Assembly: GCF_900113685.1 (NCBI RefSeq)
Contig: NZ_FOQG01000002.1
Location: 213,404 to 277,403, forward strand
Reading direction: 5' to 3'
Length of the DNA: 64,000 nt
DNA from: Nocardioides psychrotolerans
Lineage (GTDB): Bacteria > Actinomycetota > Actinomycetes > Propionibacteriales > Nocardioidaceae
The notes under the pieces were generated by a model that made no database searches, had not been told where the DNA came from, and was given only the letters and a program-made list of their open reading frames with translations. Both the position numbers and the translations under genes were made by a program. Positions 56,838 through 64,000 of this stretch are shown here, in pieces; position 1 is the first letter of the stretch; every line of letters starts with the position of its first letter.

Positions 56838-57491
56838 TCACGTCACGCTCCAGTGCCGTAGCAACTGTAGCAATGAAGGCCATGTCGGGGGTGCGACGAG
56901 GAACGGGGCGGGACCTGCTCGCAGGATGGGTGCCTCCCGCGGGCCGACGACGGGCAGGTCTCGCCACAGTGGCAGCAAACGGACTGGGCCACCGCCCACG
57001 AGCCGCAGCGGGTCGAGGTAGGTCTCGCCCTCGATCCAGCCCCAGTGCAGGCAGGCGCGCGGGAAGCAGTGGGAGCCCGGGAGCTGGAGGGTGCCGATGC
57101 GACCTCCGCGAGCAACGCTCTCGCCGAGAGCGACGGTGGCCGTCACCGGCTCGTAGGTCGTGCGGGTCGGGCCGTGGCCTACGACGACCACCCCGCGGCC
57201 GGCGAGGGTCCCGGCGAACGTCACGGTCCCGGCCAGGGCGGCCCGGACCGGCTGGCCGGAGCGCGCCGCGAGGTCGACGCCTCGGTGACCGGCGCCGTAG
57301 GCGGAGTCGGGCGGGTCGAACGTCGCGACGACCTCGGGGTCGGGAGCCAGTGGCCACACCCCCACCGGGTCGGGCCCCTCGAGGGCCGAGGCGAGGGGCG
57401 CGATCACCACCAGGGCGACCGCGAGGGCGAGGAACGCAGCGAGTGCCGCGCGGGCTCGTGGTCCGGCAGGGGTGGCCGTGGAGGGCGTCAT
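56838..57491 (-). CDS. M23-family peptidase-like protein with altered zinc site
   Basis: A 217-residue exported protein: Pro-rich head, signal or anchor helix (ALAAFLALAVALVVIAPLASA), then an M23 (LytM-like) domain. His69 and Asp73 of GHRGVDLA, the first zinc ligands, are present. The HXH pair is changed: CLHWGW has His149 but Gly151 in place of the second zinc-binding His. Many actinobacterial relatives near rpsB seem to have the same CLHWG motif, so it may be a non-catalytic or reshaped subfamily that binds peptidoglycan. It is divergent from rpsB. Confidence 0.82.
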   Translation of the reverse strand: MTPSTATPAGPRARAALAAFLALAVALVVIAPLASALEGPDPVGVWPLAPDPEVVATFDPPDSAYGAGHRGVDLAARSGQPVRAALAGTVTFAGTLAGRGVVVVGHGPTRTTYEPVTATVALGESVARGGRIGTLQLPGSHCFPRACLHWGWIEGETYLDPLRLVGGGPVRLLPLWRDLPVVGPREAPILRAGPAPFLVAPPTWPSLLQLLRHWSVT

Positions 57492-57898
57492 GAGCCGATG
57501 ATCAGGCGCGTCGGGCAGCCGGCGCGTCCGCAGGAGTGCGACCTGGGGACGACGACGTCCGCGCGGGCCCTTGTGGATGCGGGGTGGGCAGCTCGGGTGG
57601 ATTGGCGGCCGGTGGCCACGCTCGACTAGTCTGAGCCCATCAGAGCCAGGTCTCGACCCGGTTCTGAAATTCGCACGCTTGCCGACCACGACGAGGCTCC
57701 TGAGTCTCGACCACCCGTGGGCGACGGCCCTCAGTCCCGCGAGATCTCACGGTCGAGCAGGTGGGGTCGCGCGCGAGCGTCAGGCGCGGCCGACATCCGT
57801 CAGTCGTGACGAACTGAAAACGACCGGAGCCAGCCCCGGTGCGTCCTGTGTCAAGGACGGACATCACGGTGCTGCCTCCTTACAGGAGAACCATCACC
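57492..57898 (+). promoter_or_regulatory. 407-nt spacer before rpsB: promoter and long leader
   Basis: No gene is seen. A TAGTCT box (57627-57632, in CGACTAGTCT) with a TTGGCG 19 nt upstream (57602-57607) is a likely rpsB promoter; the same CGACTAGTCT occurs before the DAK2 gene. A start near 57639 gives a leader of about 260 nt with short hairpins (for example ACCGG...CCGGT at 57820-57841) and a good ribosome site ACAGGAG just before rpsB. The left part must contain the M23 gene's promoter. Confidence 0.4.
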
Positions 57899-58939
57899 AT
57901 GGCAGTTGTGACCATGCGCCAGCTCCTCGAGAGCGGCGTCCACTTCGGGCACCAGACCCGTCGCTGGAACCCCAAGATGAAGCGCTTCATCATGACCGAG
58001 CGCAACGGCATCTACATCATCGACCTGCAGCAGTCGCTGGCCTACATCGACCGCTCCTACGCCTTCGTCAAGGAGACCGTCGCCCGAGGCGGCACGGTCA
58101 TGTTCGTCGGCACCAAGAAGCAGGCGCAGGAGGCCATCGCCGAGCAGGCGACGCGCGTCGGCATGCCCTACGTCAACCAGCGTTGGCTCGGCGGCATGCT
58201 CACCAACTTCCAGACCGTGCACCAGCGGATCAACCGCCTCAAGGAGCTCGACGAGGTCGACTTCGACGACGTCGCCGGCAGCAGCCGCACGAAGAAGGAG
58301 CTGCTGCAGATGCGTCGCGAGCGCGACAAGCTGAACAAGTCGCTCGGCGGCATCCGCGAGATGACCCGCACGCCCAACGCGGTGTGGATCGTCGACACCA
58401 ACAAGGAGCACCTCGCCGTCGAGGAGGCCCGCAAGCTGAAGATCCCGATCATCGGCATCCTGGACTCCAACTGCGACCCCGACCTCGTCGACTTCCCGAT
58501 CCCGGGCAACGACGACGCCATCCGCGCGGTCGGCCTGCTGACCCGCGTGGTCGCCGACGCCGTGGCCGAGGGCCTCATCGCCCGCTCCGGCGCCAAGACC
58601 GGCACCGCCACCCCGGGTGCCGAGGAGCCGCTGGCCGAGTGGGAGCGCGAGCTCTTGGGCGGCGACGCCGAGAAGGTCGCCGTCGAGGCGACCGGTGGCG
58701 ACGCCGAGGCCCCCGCGTCCGAGGCCACGGGCGCCTCGACCGAGGCCGCTGCGTCCGCCGACGCTGCTGAGGCCGCGACCGAGGCACCCGCCGAGGCCGC
58801 GACCGAGGCACCCGCCGAGGCCGCGACCGAGGCACCCGCCGAGGCCGCGACCGAGGCACCCGCCGAGGCCGCGACCACCGACGAAGCCCCTGTAGCCGAG
58901 GCCCCCGCGGCTGAGGCCACCGACGAGGCCAAGGCCTGA
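57899..58939 (+). CDS. rpsB: Small ribosomal subunit protein uS2 with repeat-rich acidic tail
   Basis: A 346-residue S2. Residues 1 to about 230 are the regular protein ([53 protein letters not shown]). The last 110 residues are an Ala/Glu/Pro/Thr tail with four exact EAATEAPA repeats. E. coli S2 is 241 residues. ACAGGAG fixes the ATG at 57899. It precedes tsf as in nearly all bacteria. Confidence 0.97.
   Translation: MAVVTMRQLLESGVHFGHQTRRWNPKMKRFIMTERNGIYIIDLQQSLAYIDRSYAFVKETVARGGTVMFVGTKKQAQEAIAEQATRVGMPYVNQRWLGGMLTNFQTVHQRINRLKELDEVDFDDVAGSSRTKKELLQMRRERDKLNKSLGGIREMTRTPNAVWIVDTNKEHLAVEEARKLKIPIIGILDSNCDPDLVDFPIPGNDDAIRAVGLLTRVVADAVAEGLIARSGAKTGTATPGAEEPLAEWERELLGGDAEKVAVEATGGDAEAPASEATGASTEAAASADAAEAATEAPAEAATEAPAEAATEAPAEAATEAPAEAATTDEAPVAEAPAAEATDEAKA
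58769..58876 (+). repeat. Four exact 24-bp tandem repeats inside rpsB
   Basis: Units at 58769-58792, 58793-58816, 58817-58840 and 58841-58864 are identical, followed by a half unit to 58876. Each encodes Glu-Ala-Ala-Thr-Glu-Ala-Pro-Ala. The array stays in frame, so copy-number change would lengthen or shorten the S2 tail. Confidence 0.95.
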
Positions 58940-58950
58940 TCGTCGCCGAC

Positions 58951-58983
58951 TGCGGTGGCGCCCACGACGTGCGCGCCACCGCA
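58951..58983 (+). terminator. Hairpin between rpsB and tsf (attenuator or terminator)
   Basis: A perfect 11-bp stem (58951-58961 with 58973-58983) with an 11-nt loop lies 11 nt after rpsB. There is no T-run. Since tsf follows, it may reduce read-through so that S2 and EF-Ts are made in different amounts. Confidence 0.6.
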
Positions 58984-59030
58984 CCGGGACGACCTCTCGA
59001 CCCACCAGACCCTGAGGGAGACACACACCC

Positions 59031-59843
59031 ATGGCGAACATCACCGCCGCTGACGTCAAGAAGCTCCGCGAGAGCTCGGGCGCCGGAATGATGGACTGCA
59101 AGAAGGCGCTCACCGAGGCCGACGGCGACTTCGACAAGGCCGTCGAGATCCTGCGGATCAAGGGCGGCAAGAAGATGGCCGAGCGCGCCGCCGAGCGCGA
59201 GGCCTCCGCCGGCCTGGTCGCCACCTCCGGTGGTGCCCTGGTCGAGCTCAACTGCGAGACCGACTTCGTCGCCAAGGGCAACCAGTTCGTCACGGCGGCC
59301 CAGCAGATCGCCGACGCGGCCGACGCCGCCCAGGCAGCCGACGCCGAGGCCCTCAAGGCGGTCGAGCTCGGTGGCAAGACCGTCGGCGAGGTCGTCGAGG
59401 ACCTCGCCGTCTCTATCGGCGAGAAGATCGAGCTCGGTCGCGTCGCCTACTTCGGGGGCTCCACGGTCGTCTACATGCACAAGCGTGCCGCCGACCTGCC
59501 GCCCGCCGTGGGCGTGCTCGTCGAGTACGACGGTGACGCCGACGCCGCGCGCTCTGCCGCGATGCAGGTCGCCGCGATGCGTCCGCAGTTCCTCACCCGC
59601 GACGAGGTCCCCGCCGACGTCGTCGCCAAGGAGCGTGAGATCGCCGAGGCGACCTCGCGTGAGGAGGGCAAGCCCGAGCAGGCGATCGCCAAGATCACGG
59701 AGGGTCGGCTCAACGGCTTCTTCAAGGATGTCGTCCTGCTCGAGCAGCCGTCGGTCACCGAGAACAAGAAGTCGGTGAAGGCGGTCCTCGACGAGGCCGG
59801 CACCACCCTGAAGCGGTTCGTCCGCTTCGAGGTCGGCGCCTGA
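59031..59843 (+). CDS. tsf: Elongation factor Ts
   Basis: A 270-residue nucleotide-exchange factor for EF-Tu. The N-terminal UBA-like helix set ([24 protein letters not shown], in parts) and the [10 protein letters not shown] motif near residue 76 mark the EF-Tu contact. GGGAGACACACACC precedes the ATG. The length is standard for Actinobacteria. Confidence 0.97.
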   Translation: MANITAADVKKLRESSGAGMMDCKKALTEADGDFDKAVEILRIKGGKKMAERAAEREASAGLVATSGGALVELNCETDFVAKGNQFVTAAQQIADAADAAQAADAEALKAVELGGKTVGEVVEDLAVSIGEKIELGRVAYFGGSTVVYMHKRAADLPPAVGVLVEYDGDADAARSAAMQVAAMRPQFLTRDEVPADVVAKEREIAEATSREEGKPEQAIAKITEGRLNGFFKDVVLLEQPSVTENKKSVKAVLDEAGTTLKRFVRFEVGA

Positions 59844-59926
59844 TCCAGACTGCTCCGGGCCCACGCCCGAGCGAGTCGGAGGGATAGGGTGCCGACCAGC
59901 ACGACCACCCGAGAACGAACGAGGAG

Positions 59927-59964
59927 GCCGGTTCGATGAGTGAGAGTCAGCTCATCGGACCGGC
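59927..59964 (+). promoter_or_regulatory. Hairpin overlapping the pyrH leader ORF start
   Basis: A 14-bp stem with one G-U pair (59927-59940 with 59951-59964) and a 10-nt loop. Its left arm starts at the last base of the AGGAGG ribosome site and contains the ATG of the leader ORF. It can act as the tsf terminator or as a control on leader translation. Confidence 0.55.
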
Positions 59965-59992
59965 TTCACTCATGCGAAGGGATACCCCGTGA
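59936..59992 (+). CDS. Putative 18-residue leader peptide upstream of pyrH
   Basis: ATG 59936 follows a perfect AGGAGG (59922-59927) at 8 nt. It encodes [18 protein letters not shown] and stops at TGA 59990-59992, overlapping the pyrH GTG as GTGA. The Shine-Dalgarno is stronger than that of pyrH itself (GAAGGG). The hairpin 59927-59964 covers the leader start. No homologue is known to me; the arrangement suggests translational coupling. It could instead be chance, as 18-codon frames are common. Confidence 0.5.
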   Translation: MSESQLIGPASLMRRDTP

Positions 59993-60702
59993 CCGGCTAC
60001 AAGCGCGTCCTCCTCAAGCTGTCCGGCGAGGTGTTCGGCGGCGGCAAGGTCGGGATCGACCCGGACGTCGTCCAGGCCATCGCCCGCGAGATCGCCTCGG
60101 TGTCCCGAGCCGGGGTCCAGATCGCGGTGGTCACCGGCGGTGGCAACTTCTTCCGGGGTGCCGAGCTGCAGCAGCGTGGCATCGACCGGGTCCGGGCCGA
60201 CTACATGGGCATGCTCGGCATCGTCATGAACTGCCTGGCCCTCCAGGACTTCCTCGAGAAGCTCGGCGTCGACACCCGGGTCCAGACCGCCATCACGATG
60301 GGCCAGGTCGCCGAGCCCTACATCCCGCGTCGGGCGATCCGGCACATGGAGAAGGGCCGGGTCGTCATCTTCGGTGCCGGCATGGGCATGCCGTTCTTCT
60401 CGACCGACACCGTCGCTGCCCAGCGGGCCCTCGAGACCAAGTGCGAGGTCGTGCTGATGGGCAAGAACGGCGTCGACGGTGTCTACACCGCTGACCCCAA
60501 GCTCGATCCGACGGCCACCAAGCTCGAGCACATCACGTTCAACGACGCACTCCAGCAGGGCCTCAAGGTCGCCGACGCCACCGCGTTCGCTCTCTGCATG
60601 GAGAACAAGATGCCGATGATCGTCTTCGGCATGGAGCCCGAGGGCAACATCCTCCGCGCCGTGCAGGGTGACAGAATCGGCACGCTGGTCAGCGCGGACT
60701 GA
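59989..60702 (+). CDS. pyrH: UMP kinase
   Basis: A 237-residue kinase that makes UDP from UMP, the entry to all pyrimidine nucleotides. [36 protein letters not shown] and the [13 protein letters not shown] block are intact; the enzyme is hexameric in other bacteria and is feedback-regulated by UTP and GTP. The GTG start is coupled to the putative leader ORF. Order rpsB-tsf-pyrH-frr-cdsA is the bacterial standard. Confidence 0.97.
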   Translation: MTGYKRVLLKLSGEVFGGGKVGIDPDVVQAIAREIASVSRAGVQIAVVTGGGNFFRGAELQQRGIDRVRADYMGMLGIVMNCLALQDFLEKLGVDTRVQTAITMGQVAEPYIPRRAIRHMEKGRVVIFGAGMGMPFFSTDTVAAQRALETKCEVVLMGKNGVDGVYTADPKLDPTATKLEHITFNDALQQGLKVADATAFALCMENKMPMIVFGMEPEGNILRAVQGDRIGTLVSAD

Positions 60703-60751
60703 TCCGCCCCGGCACAGCACACCGGCACCAGACCAAGGCAAAGGAAGCACC

Positions 60752-61309
60752 GTGATCAACGAGATCCTCAAGGAAGCCGACACCAAGATGGACAAGTCGG
60801 TGGAGTCGACGCGCGAGGAGTTCGCCGCGATCCGGGCCGGCCGCGCCGCCCCCAGCATGTTCAGCAAGATCGTGGTCGACTACTACGGCTCGCCGACCCC
60901 GCTCCAACAGCTGGCGTCCTTCACCGCCCAGGAGGCCCGCGTCATCCTGATCGCGCCCTACGACCAGGGTGCGATGGGCAACGTCGAGCGCGCCATCCGC
61001 GACTCCGACCTGGGTGTCAACCCCTCCAACGACGGCAAGGTGCTGCGCTGCGTCTTCCCCGAGCTGACCGAGGAGCGCCGCAAGGAGTACATCAAGGTCG
61101 CCAAGTCCAAGGCCGAGGACGGCCGCGTGGCGGTCCGCAACCTGCGCCGTACGGCGAAGCAGAACCTCGAGAAGCTCGAGAAGGACGGCGAGGTCGGCAA
61201 GGACGACGTCACCGGCGCCGAGAAGAAGCTCGACATCGTGACGAAGACCCACACCGACGCCATCGACGAGATGCTCAAGAACAAGGAAGCCGAGCTGATC
61301 GAGGTCTGA
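60752..61309 (+). CDS. frr: Ribosome recycling factor
   Basis: A 185-residue protein that splits post-termination ribosomes together with EF-G. The three-helix bundle start (VINEILKEADTKMDKSVEST), IRAGRAAPSMF, the beta domain with YYGSPTPLQQLASF, and the KSKAEDGRVAVRNLRR helix are present. GTG 60752 has AAGGAAG upstream. It follows pyrH by 49 nt. Confidence 0.97.
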   Translation: MINEILKEADTKMDKSVESTREEFAAIRAGRAAPSMFSKIVVDYYGSPTPLQQLASFTAQEARVILIAPYDQGAMGNVERAIRDSDLGVNPSNDGKVLRCVFPELTEERRKEYIKVAKSKAEDGRVAVRNLRRTAKQNLEKLEKDGEVGKDDVTGAEKKLDIVTKTHTDAIDEMLKNKEAELIEV

Positions 61310-61332
61310 GGACCCCGACAGCTCACACCCCC

Positions 61333-62211
61333 ATGACGGACACCTCGCCGACGGCGCCGCCGACCAAGGACCACGGCCGCGCCGGACGTGACCTCCCGGC
61401 GGCCTTGGCGTCCGCGGCCGCGCTGCTCGGCGCGATCGCGGCGTCGCTGTTCTTCTGGAAGACCGCGTTCATGCTGATCGTGGTCGTCGCCGTCGTCGTG
61501 GCGATCTGGGAGCTCCGCAAGGGGATGATCGCCAAGGACATCGACCTGCCCGAACAGCCGCTCATGCTGGGCGGCGTCGCCATGGTCGTCGTCGCCTACT
61601 ACTGGGGGGCCCCGGCGCTGGTGACGGCCACGGCGGTCGCCGCCCTCGTCACGATGTTGTGGCTCCTGCGCCGCGGCATCGACGGCTACGTCCAGAACGC
61701 GACCGCCTCGGTGTTCACGCTCGTCTACGTGCCGTTCCTCGGCTCGTTCGTGGCCCTGCTGCTCGCCGAGGGCGGCACCGGAAACTCCGCAGGCCTGGAC
61801 GACGACGGCGTCAAGGCGATCATCGTCTTCATCCTGGTCACGATCGCCTCCGACACCGGCGGCTACATCGGTGGCGTCCTCTTCGGCAGGCACCCGATGG
61901 CGCCGGTGATCTCGCCGAAGAAGTCCTGGGAGGGCTTCGTCGGTTCGGTCCTGGCCACGATCGCCTCCGGCATCGTGCTCGTGGTCTACCTGCTCGAGGC
62001 CGACTGGTGGATCGGCGTCTGCCTAGGCCTCATCGCCGCCGTCATGGCCACCCTCGGCGACCTGTGCGAGTCGGTGATCAAGCGCGACCTCGGCATCAAG
62101 GACATGAGCCAGGTCATCCCCGGTCACGGCGGCCTGATGGACCGGCTCGACTCGCTGCTCGCCACGGCCGCCCCGATCTGGTTGCTCCTGCACTACCTCG
62201 TCTTCACATGA
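61333..62211 (+). CDS. cdsA: Phosphatidate cytidylyltransferase
   Basis: A 292-residue membrane enzyme that makes CDP-diacylglycerol. About 8 hydrophobic segments are seen. The CDS signature near the C-terminus is seen as SPKKSWEGFVGS and then DLCESVIKRDLGIKDMSQV, IPGHGGLMDRLDSLL. It is 23 nt from frr. Its stop overlaps the phosphatase gene by ATGA. It completes the plsC-gpsA lipid pathway started at the left end of the window. Confidence 0.95.
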   Translation: MTDTSPTAPPTKDHGRAGRDLPAALASAAALLGAIAASLFFWKTAFMLIVVVAVVVAIWELRKGMIAKDIDLPEQPLMLGGVAMVVVAYYWGAPALVTATAVAALVTMLWLLRRGIDGYVQNATASVFTLVYVPFLGSFVALLLAEGGTGNSAGLDDDGVKAIIVFILVTIASDTGGYIGGVLFGRHPMAPVISPKKSWEGFVGSVLATIASGIVLVVYLLEADWWIGVCLGLIAAVMATLGDLCESVIKRDLGIKDMSQVIPGHGGLMDRLDSLLATAAPIWLLLHYLVFT

Positions 62212-62738
62212 CGCTCTTCCTCGTCCGCCACGGACGCTCGCTGCCCGACCGCGAGCACATCCCGGCCGCCTGGGAGCTCGACCCGGCCGGCTTCGACGAC
62301 ATCTGGGCGTTGCGCGAGTCGGGTCGGCTCCCGCAGGACGCTGCCTGGTTCTGCTCCCCGGAGCCCAAGGCGATCAGCACCGCCCAGCTGCTCACCGAGG
62401 GCGAGGTCGGCATCGTCGAGGACCTCGGCGAGCACCGACGCGGGACGACCGACTGGATCGACGACTTCGCAGGTGTCGTACGGCTGGCCTTCGAGCACCC
62501 CGACACCCCGGCGTACGACGGGTGGGAGCCGTTGAGCGCCTGTCGTGACCGCGTGGTCCCCGCCGTCCGCCGCATCCTGGACGTCCGCGCGGGCGAGGAC
62601 GTCGTGCTCGTCGGTCACGGCACTGCGTGGACCGTCACCATCGCCGAGCTGACGGGGTCGGAGCCCGACCTGGGGCGCTGGGCGGCCCTGGCGATGCCGG
62701 ACGTCCTCGTGGTGGCCCCTGACATGCTGGCCCCATGA
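62208..62738 (+). CDS. Histidine phosphatase superfamily protein (phosphoglycerate mutase-like)
   Basis: A 176-residue protein of the branch-1 histidine phosphatase fold. LVRHGRSLP (catalytic His8) and the second His in VLVGHGTAW near residue 135 are conserved; the middle Glu region is EDLGEHRRG. Targets of such proteins range from sugar phosphates to phosphoproteins. It overlaps both cdsA and the TspO gene by 4 nt, so it is part of the same operon. Confidence 0.85.
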   Translation: MTLFLVRHGRSLPDREHIPAAWELDPAGFDDIWALRESGRLPQDAAWFCSPEPKAISTAQLLTEGEVGIVEDLGEHRRGTTDWIDDFAGVVRLAFEHPDTPAYDGWEPLSACRDRVVPAVRRILDVRAGEDVVLVGHGTAWTVTIAELTGSEPDLGRWAALAMPDVLVVAPDMLAP

Positions 62739-63241
62739 CCTCCTGGAGCACGCTACGCACCCGCCGAGGCCTGCGCATACTGTCGGCCACCGGCCTCGGG
62801 GGCTTCGCCAGCGCCGGGATCGGCGCGGCCGCGACGACGCCGGACACCGACTGGTACCGCCGGCTCGAGAAGCCGCCGTGGGACCCACCAACGATTGCCT
62901 ACCCGCTGGTGTGGACCCCGCTCTACGCCGACATCGCCCTCACCAGCGCCGCTGCACTGACCCTCCTCGAGCAGGAGGGTCGCCGCGACCAGGCCTCCGC
63001 GCTGCGACGCGCTCTCGCGACCAACCTGGTGCTCAACACCGGCTGGAGCGTCCTCTTCTGGCGAGTGCGTCGACCCTGGCTGTCCGCCGCCTGGTGCGCC
63101 GTCCTCGCGGTGCAATCGGCCGCGCTGGTCAAGCGGGTGGGAGACGTCGACCCGTCGCTGGGCACCGCGCTGGCGCCGTACCCGCTCTGGTGCGGCTTCG
63201 CCGCGGCCCTCAACACCTCGATCGCGCGCCGCAACTCCTGA
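62735..63241 (+). CDS. TspO/MBR family protein
   Basis: A 168-residue membrane protein of the TspO family, with five helices. WYRRLEKPPWDPPTIAYPLVWTPLY is the marker region (in parts, about 33-57). TspO binds porphyrins and other ligands and has roles in stress and tetrapyrrole handling in bacteria. ATG overlaps the phosphatase stop. The N-terminus is longer by about 10 residues than in Rhodobacter TspO. Confidence 0.85.
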   Translation: MTSWSTLRTRRGLRILSATGLGGFASAGIGAAATTPDTDWYRRLEKPPWDPPTIAYPLVWTPLYADIALTSAAALTLLEQEGRRDQASALRRALATNLVLNTGWSVLFWRVRRPWLSAAWCAVLAVQSAALVKRVGDVDPSLGTALAPYPLWCGFAAALNTSIARRNS

Positions 63242-63261
63242 TCCGGTGACATATTGAGGCC

Positions 63262-63410
63262 ATGAGCGACCAGGGGCCTCCGGGCAAGCCGCTGCGGGCG
63301 CTGCCGATCATCGGCGGCCTCGTCCTCGGCGCCGGATCGTGCTGGTCTACCTCGCCGCGCTGGTCGCCGCCGGCGTGACGAGGATCGCGCTGGGCTGGTG
63401 GGTGTGGTGA
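63262..63410 (+). pseudogene. Frameshifted small membrane protein gene
   Basis: From ATG 63262 the frame reads MSDQGPPGKPLRALPIIGG... to LVLGAG, then turns into an unlikely SCWSTSPRWSPP and stops. If one base is inserted near 63333-63336, the reading continues with IVLVYLAALVAAGVT and RIALGWWVW to a TGA at 63408. The restored product would be about 50 residues with one membrane helix. So a single-base deletion seems to have broken the gene, or it is a sequencing error. No family is known to me. Confidence 0.55.
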
Positions 63411-63477
63411 TCGCCCCATCCCGGCTCCGCGCGTTCTACCCTCTGCTGGTGACGACGAGGCGCGGGAGGTGGTGGCG

Positions 63478-63927
63478 GTGACCGAGCCTCCGACCCCACC
63501 AGGGGGTGAGCGCCTGGCCGACCACGGCCCACCCGGAGGTTTCGGGCCGGGCTACGGGCCGGGTTACGGGCCGGGTTACGGGCAGCCCTACCCGCCACCG
63601 CCCTCGCCCTACCACGAGCAGCCGGGGATGCCTGGCTGGTCGAAGGTGCTCATCGGTGCGGTGATCGGCATGGCCGGCGGCGTCGTCGTGCTGGTCGCGG
63701 TGCTGCTCGTCATCGGCTCGACGTTCAGCAGCGACTCCAGCATCACCGGCGAGGTGGTCTTCGCGCTCTGCGTGCTCGTCCCGACGCTGCTGCCGGCCCC
63801 GATGCTCTTCTTCCGAGCGACGCGGATGTGGGCGGTCGGGCTGATGATCGGCGCCGGACTGAGCTCGATCGTGCTGGCCGGAGCCTGCGACTACATCATC
63901 CAAGGACTGACGGAAGGCTCCGCATGA
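63478..63927 (+). CDS. Four-span membrane protein with GYGP-repeat head, function unknown
   Basis: A 149-residue protein. A Pro/Gly/Tyr-rich head with GPGYGP repeats (a 12-bp DNA repeat) is followed by about three or four membrane helices (LIGAVIGMAGGVVVLVAVLLVIG; VVFALCVLVPTLL; LMIGAGLSSIVLAGA). GTG 63478 is chosen because GGGAGG is 8 nt upstream; GTG 63469 and 63472 are also in frame. The ATG of the next gene overlaps its stop. Confidence 0.7.
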   Translation: MTEPPTPPGGERLADHGPPGGFGPGYGPGYGPGYGQPYPPPPSPYHEQPGMPGWSKVLIGAVIGMAGGVVVLVAVLLVIGSTFSSDSSITGEVVFALCVLVPTLLPAPMLFFRATRMWAVGLMIGAGLSSIVLAGACDYIIQGLTEGSA

Positions 63928-64000
63928 GCACCGAACAGCAGGACGAGCGCACCGAGCAGGACGAGCGCCCACCCGACTGGTGGCACCGCGACCATCCGAC
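63924..64000 (+). CDS. Hypothetical protein, N-terminal part (cut by window end)
   Basis: The first 25 codons only: MSTEQQDERTEQDERPPDWW then HRDHP. ATG overlaps the previous stop as ATGA. It is polar and acidic at the start. The DWWHRDHP end may lead into a membrane protein, but nothing can be assigned. Confidence 0.55.
   Translation, partial: MSTEQQDERTEQDERPPDWWHRDHP

Noticed and set aside
55202..57491. Genomic island with xerC as integrase and the TA pair as cargo
   Set aside because: xerC lies in the conserved dprA-xerC-rpsB block and there are no attachment repeats or tRNA; only the TA pair looks accessory.
58769..58876. CRISPR-like array
   Set aside because: The repeats are directly adjacent with no spacers and lie in frame inside rpsB.
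59927..59964. T-arm-like GGTTCGA read as part of a tRNA
   Set aside because: No acceptor, D or anticodon stem of correct length can be formed around it.

Overview
The window is a continuous stretch of high-GC actinobacterial chromosome, most like a Nocardioides-type member of the Propionibacteriales. That placement is inferred from GC-rich third codon positions, many GTG/TTG starts, TANNNT elements 6-9 nt before start codons, an F420-pathway gene, a Lys/Ala-rich HU tail and the gene order. No database search was possible. There is no insertion sequence, prophage, CRISPR array, rRNA or tRNA that I can support. Almost every base is explained by tightly packed core genes, often with 1-4 nt ATGA/GTGA overlaps.

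Layout. (1) 1-7.3 kb: end of an HU-type protein, fbiD, plsC-gpsA, a trans-sulfuration enzyme, ddl, a DUF3515 lipoprotein, an Lrp ligand-domain protein, thiL and rpmB. (2) 7.4-15.3 kb: fatty-acid-kinase-like DAK2 protein, recG, rsmD, coaD, DUF177, rpmF, rnc, mutM and a coiled-coil protein. (3) 15.4-24.9 kb: an LVIVD-repeat surface protein, an MFS exporter, smc, thioesterase, methyltransferase and ftsY. (4) 24.9-34 kb: a three-domain glycosyltransferase, then two tandem amt-glnK cassettes followed by glnD, a complete ammonium-uptake and PII-signalling block. (5) 34-41 kb: ffh, a NYN-domain protein, a ROK regulator divergent from a GH3 glucosidase, an amidohydrolase and a membrane protein. (6) 41.3-47.3 kb: rpsP-khpA-rimM-trmD-rplS-lepB-rnhB-DUF2469, the classic ribosome/SRP block. 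(7) 47.4-51.9 kb: two tandem TadE/TadG-like pairs, the clearest accessory insertion. (8) 52-56.2 kb: yraN-comM-dprA-xerC. (9) 56.2-57.5 kb, minus strand: an M23-family protein followed by a Phd/PIN toxin-antitoxin pair. (10) 57.9-64 kb: rpsB-tsf-pyrH-frr-cdsA and small membrane or phosphatase genes, with the right edge cutting a gene.

How the genes work together. The core blocks cover ribosome assembly (S2, S16, L19, L28, L32, RimM, RsmD, TrmD, RNase III, Frr, EF-Ts), protein targeting (Ffh, FtsY, LepB), chromosome maintenance (Smc, RecG, MutM, XerC, DprA/ComM), phospholipid synthesis (PlsC, GpsA, CdsA) and nitrogen sensing (two Amt, two PII, GlnD).

Most interesting points: an 18-codon leader ORF with a consensus Shine-Dalgarno and an overlapping hairpin, coupled to pyrH; the second Amt carries Glu in place of the first histidine of the twin-His pore motif; TrmD is fused to a GNAT acetyltransferase domain; the TadE/TadG pair is duplicated; RNase III lacks any ATG/GTG/TTG start where expected; rpsB and rpsP contain exact in-frame tandem repeats; and possible GlnR sites lie before both amt genes.
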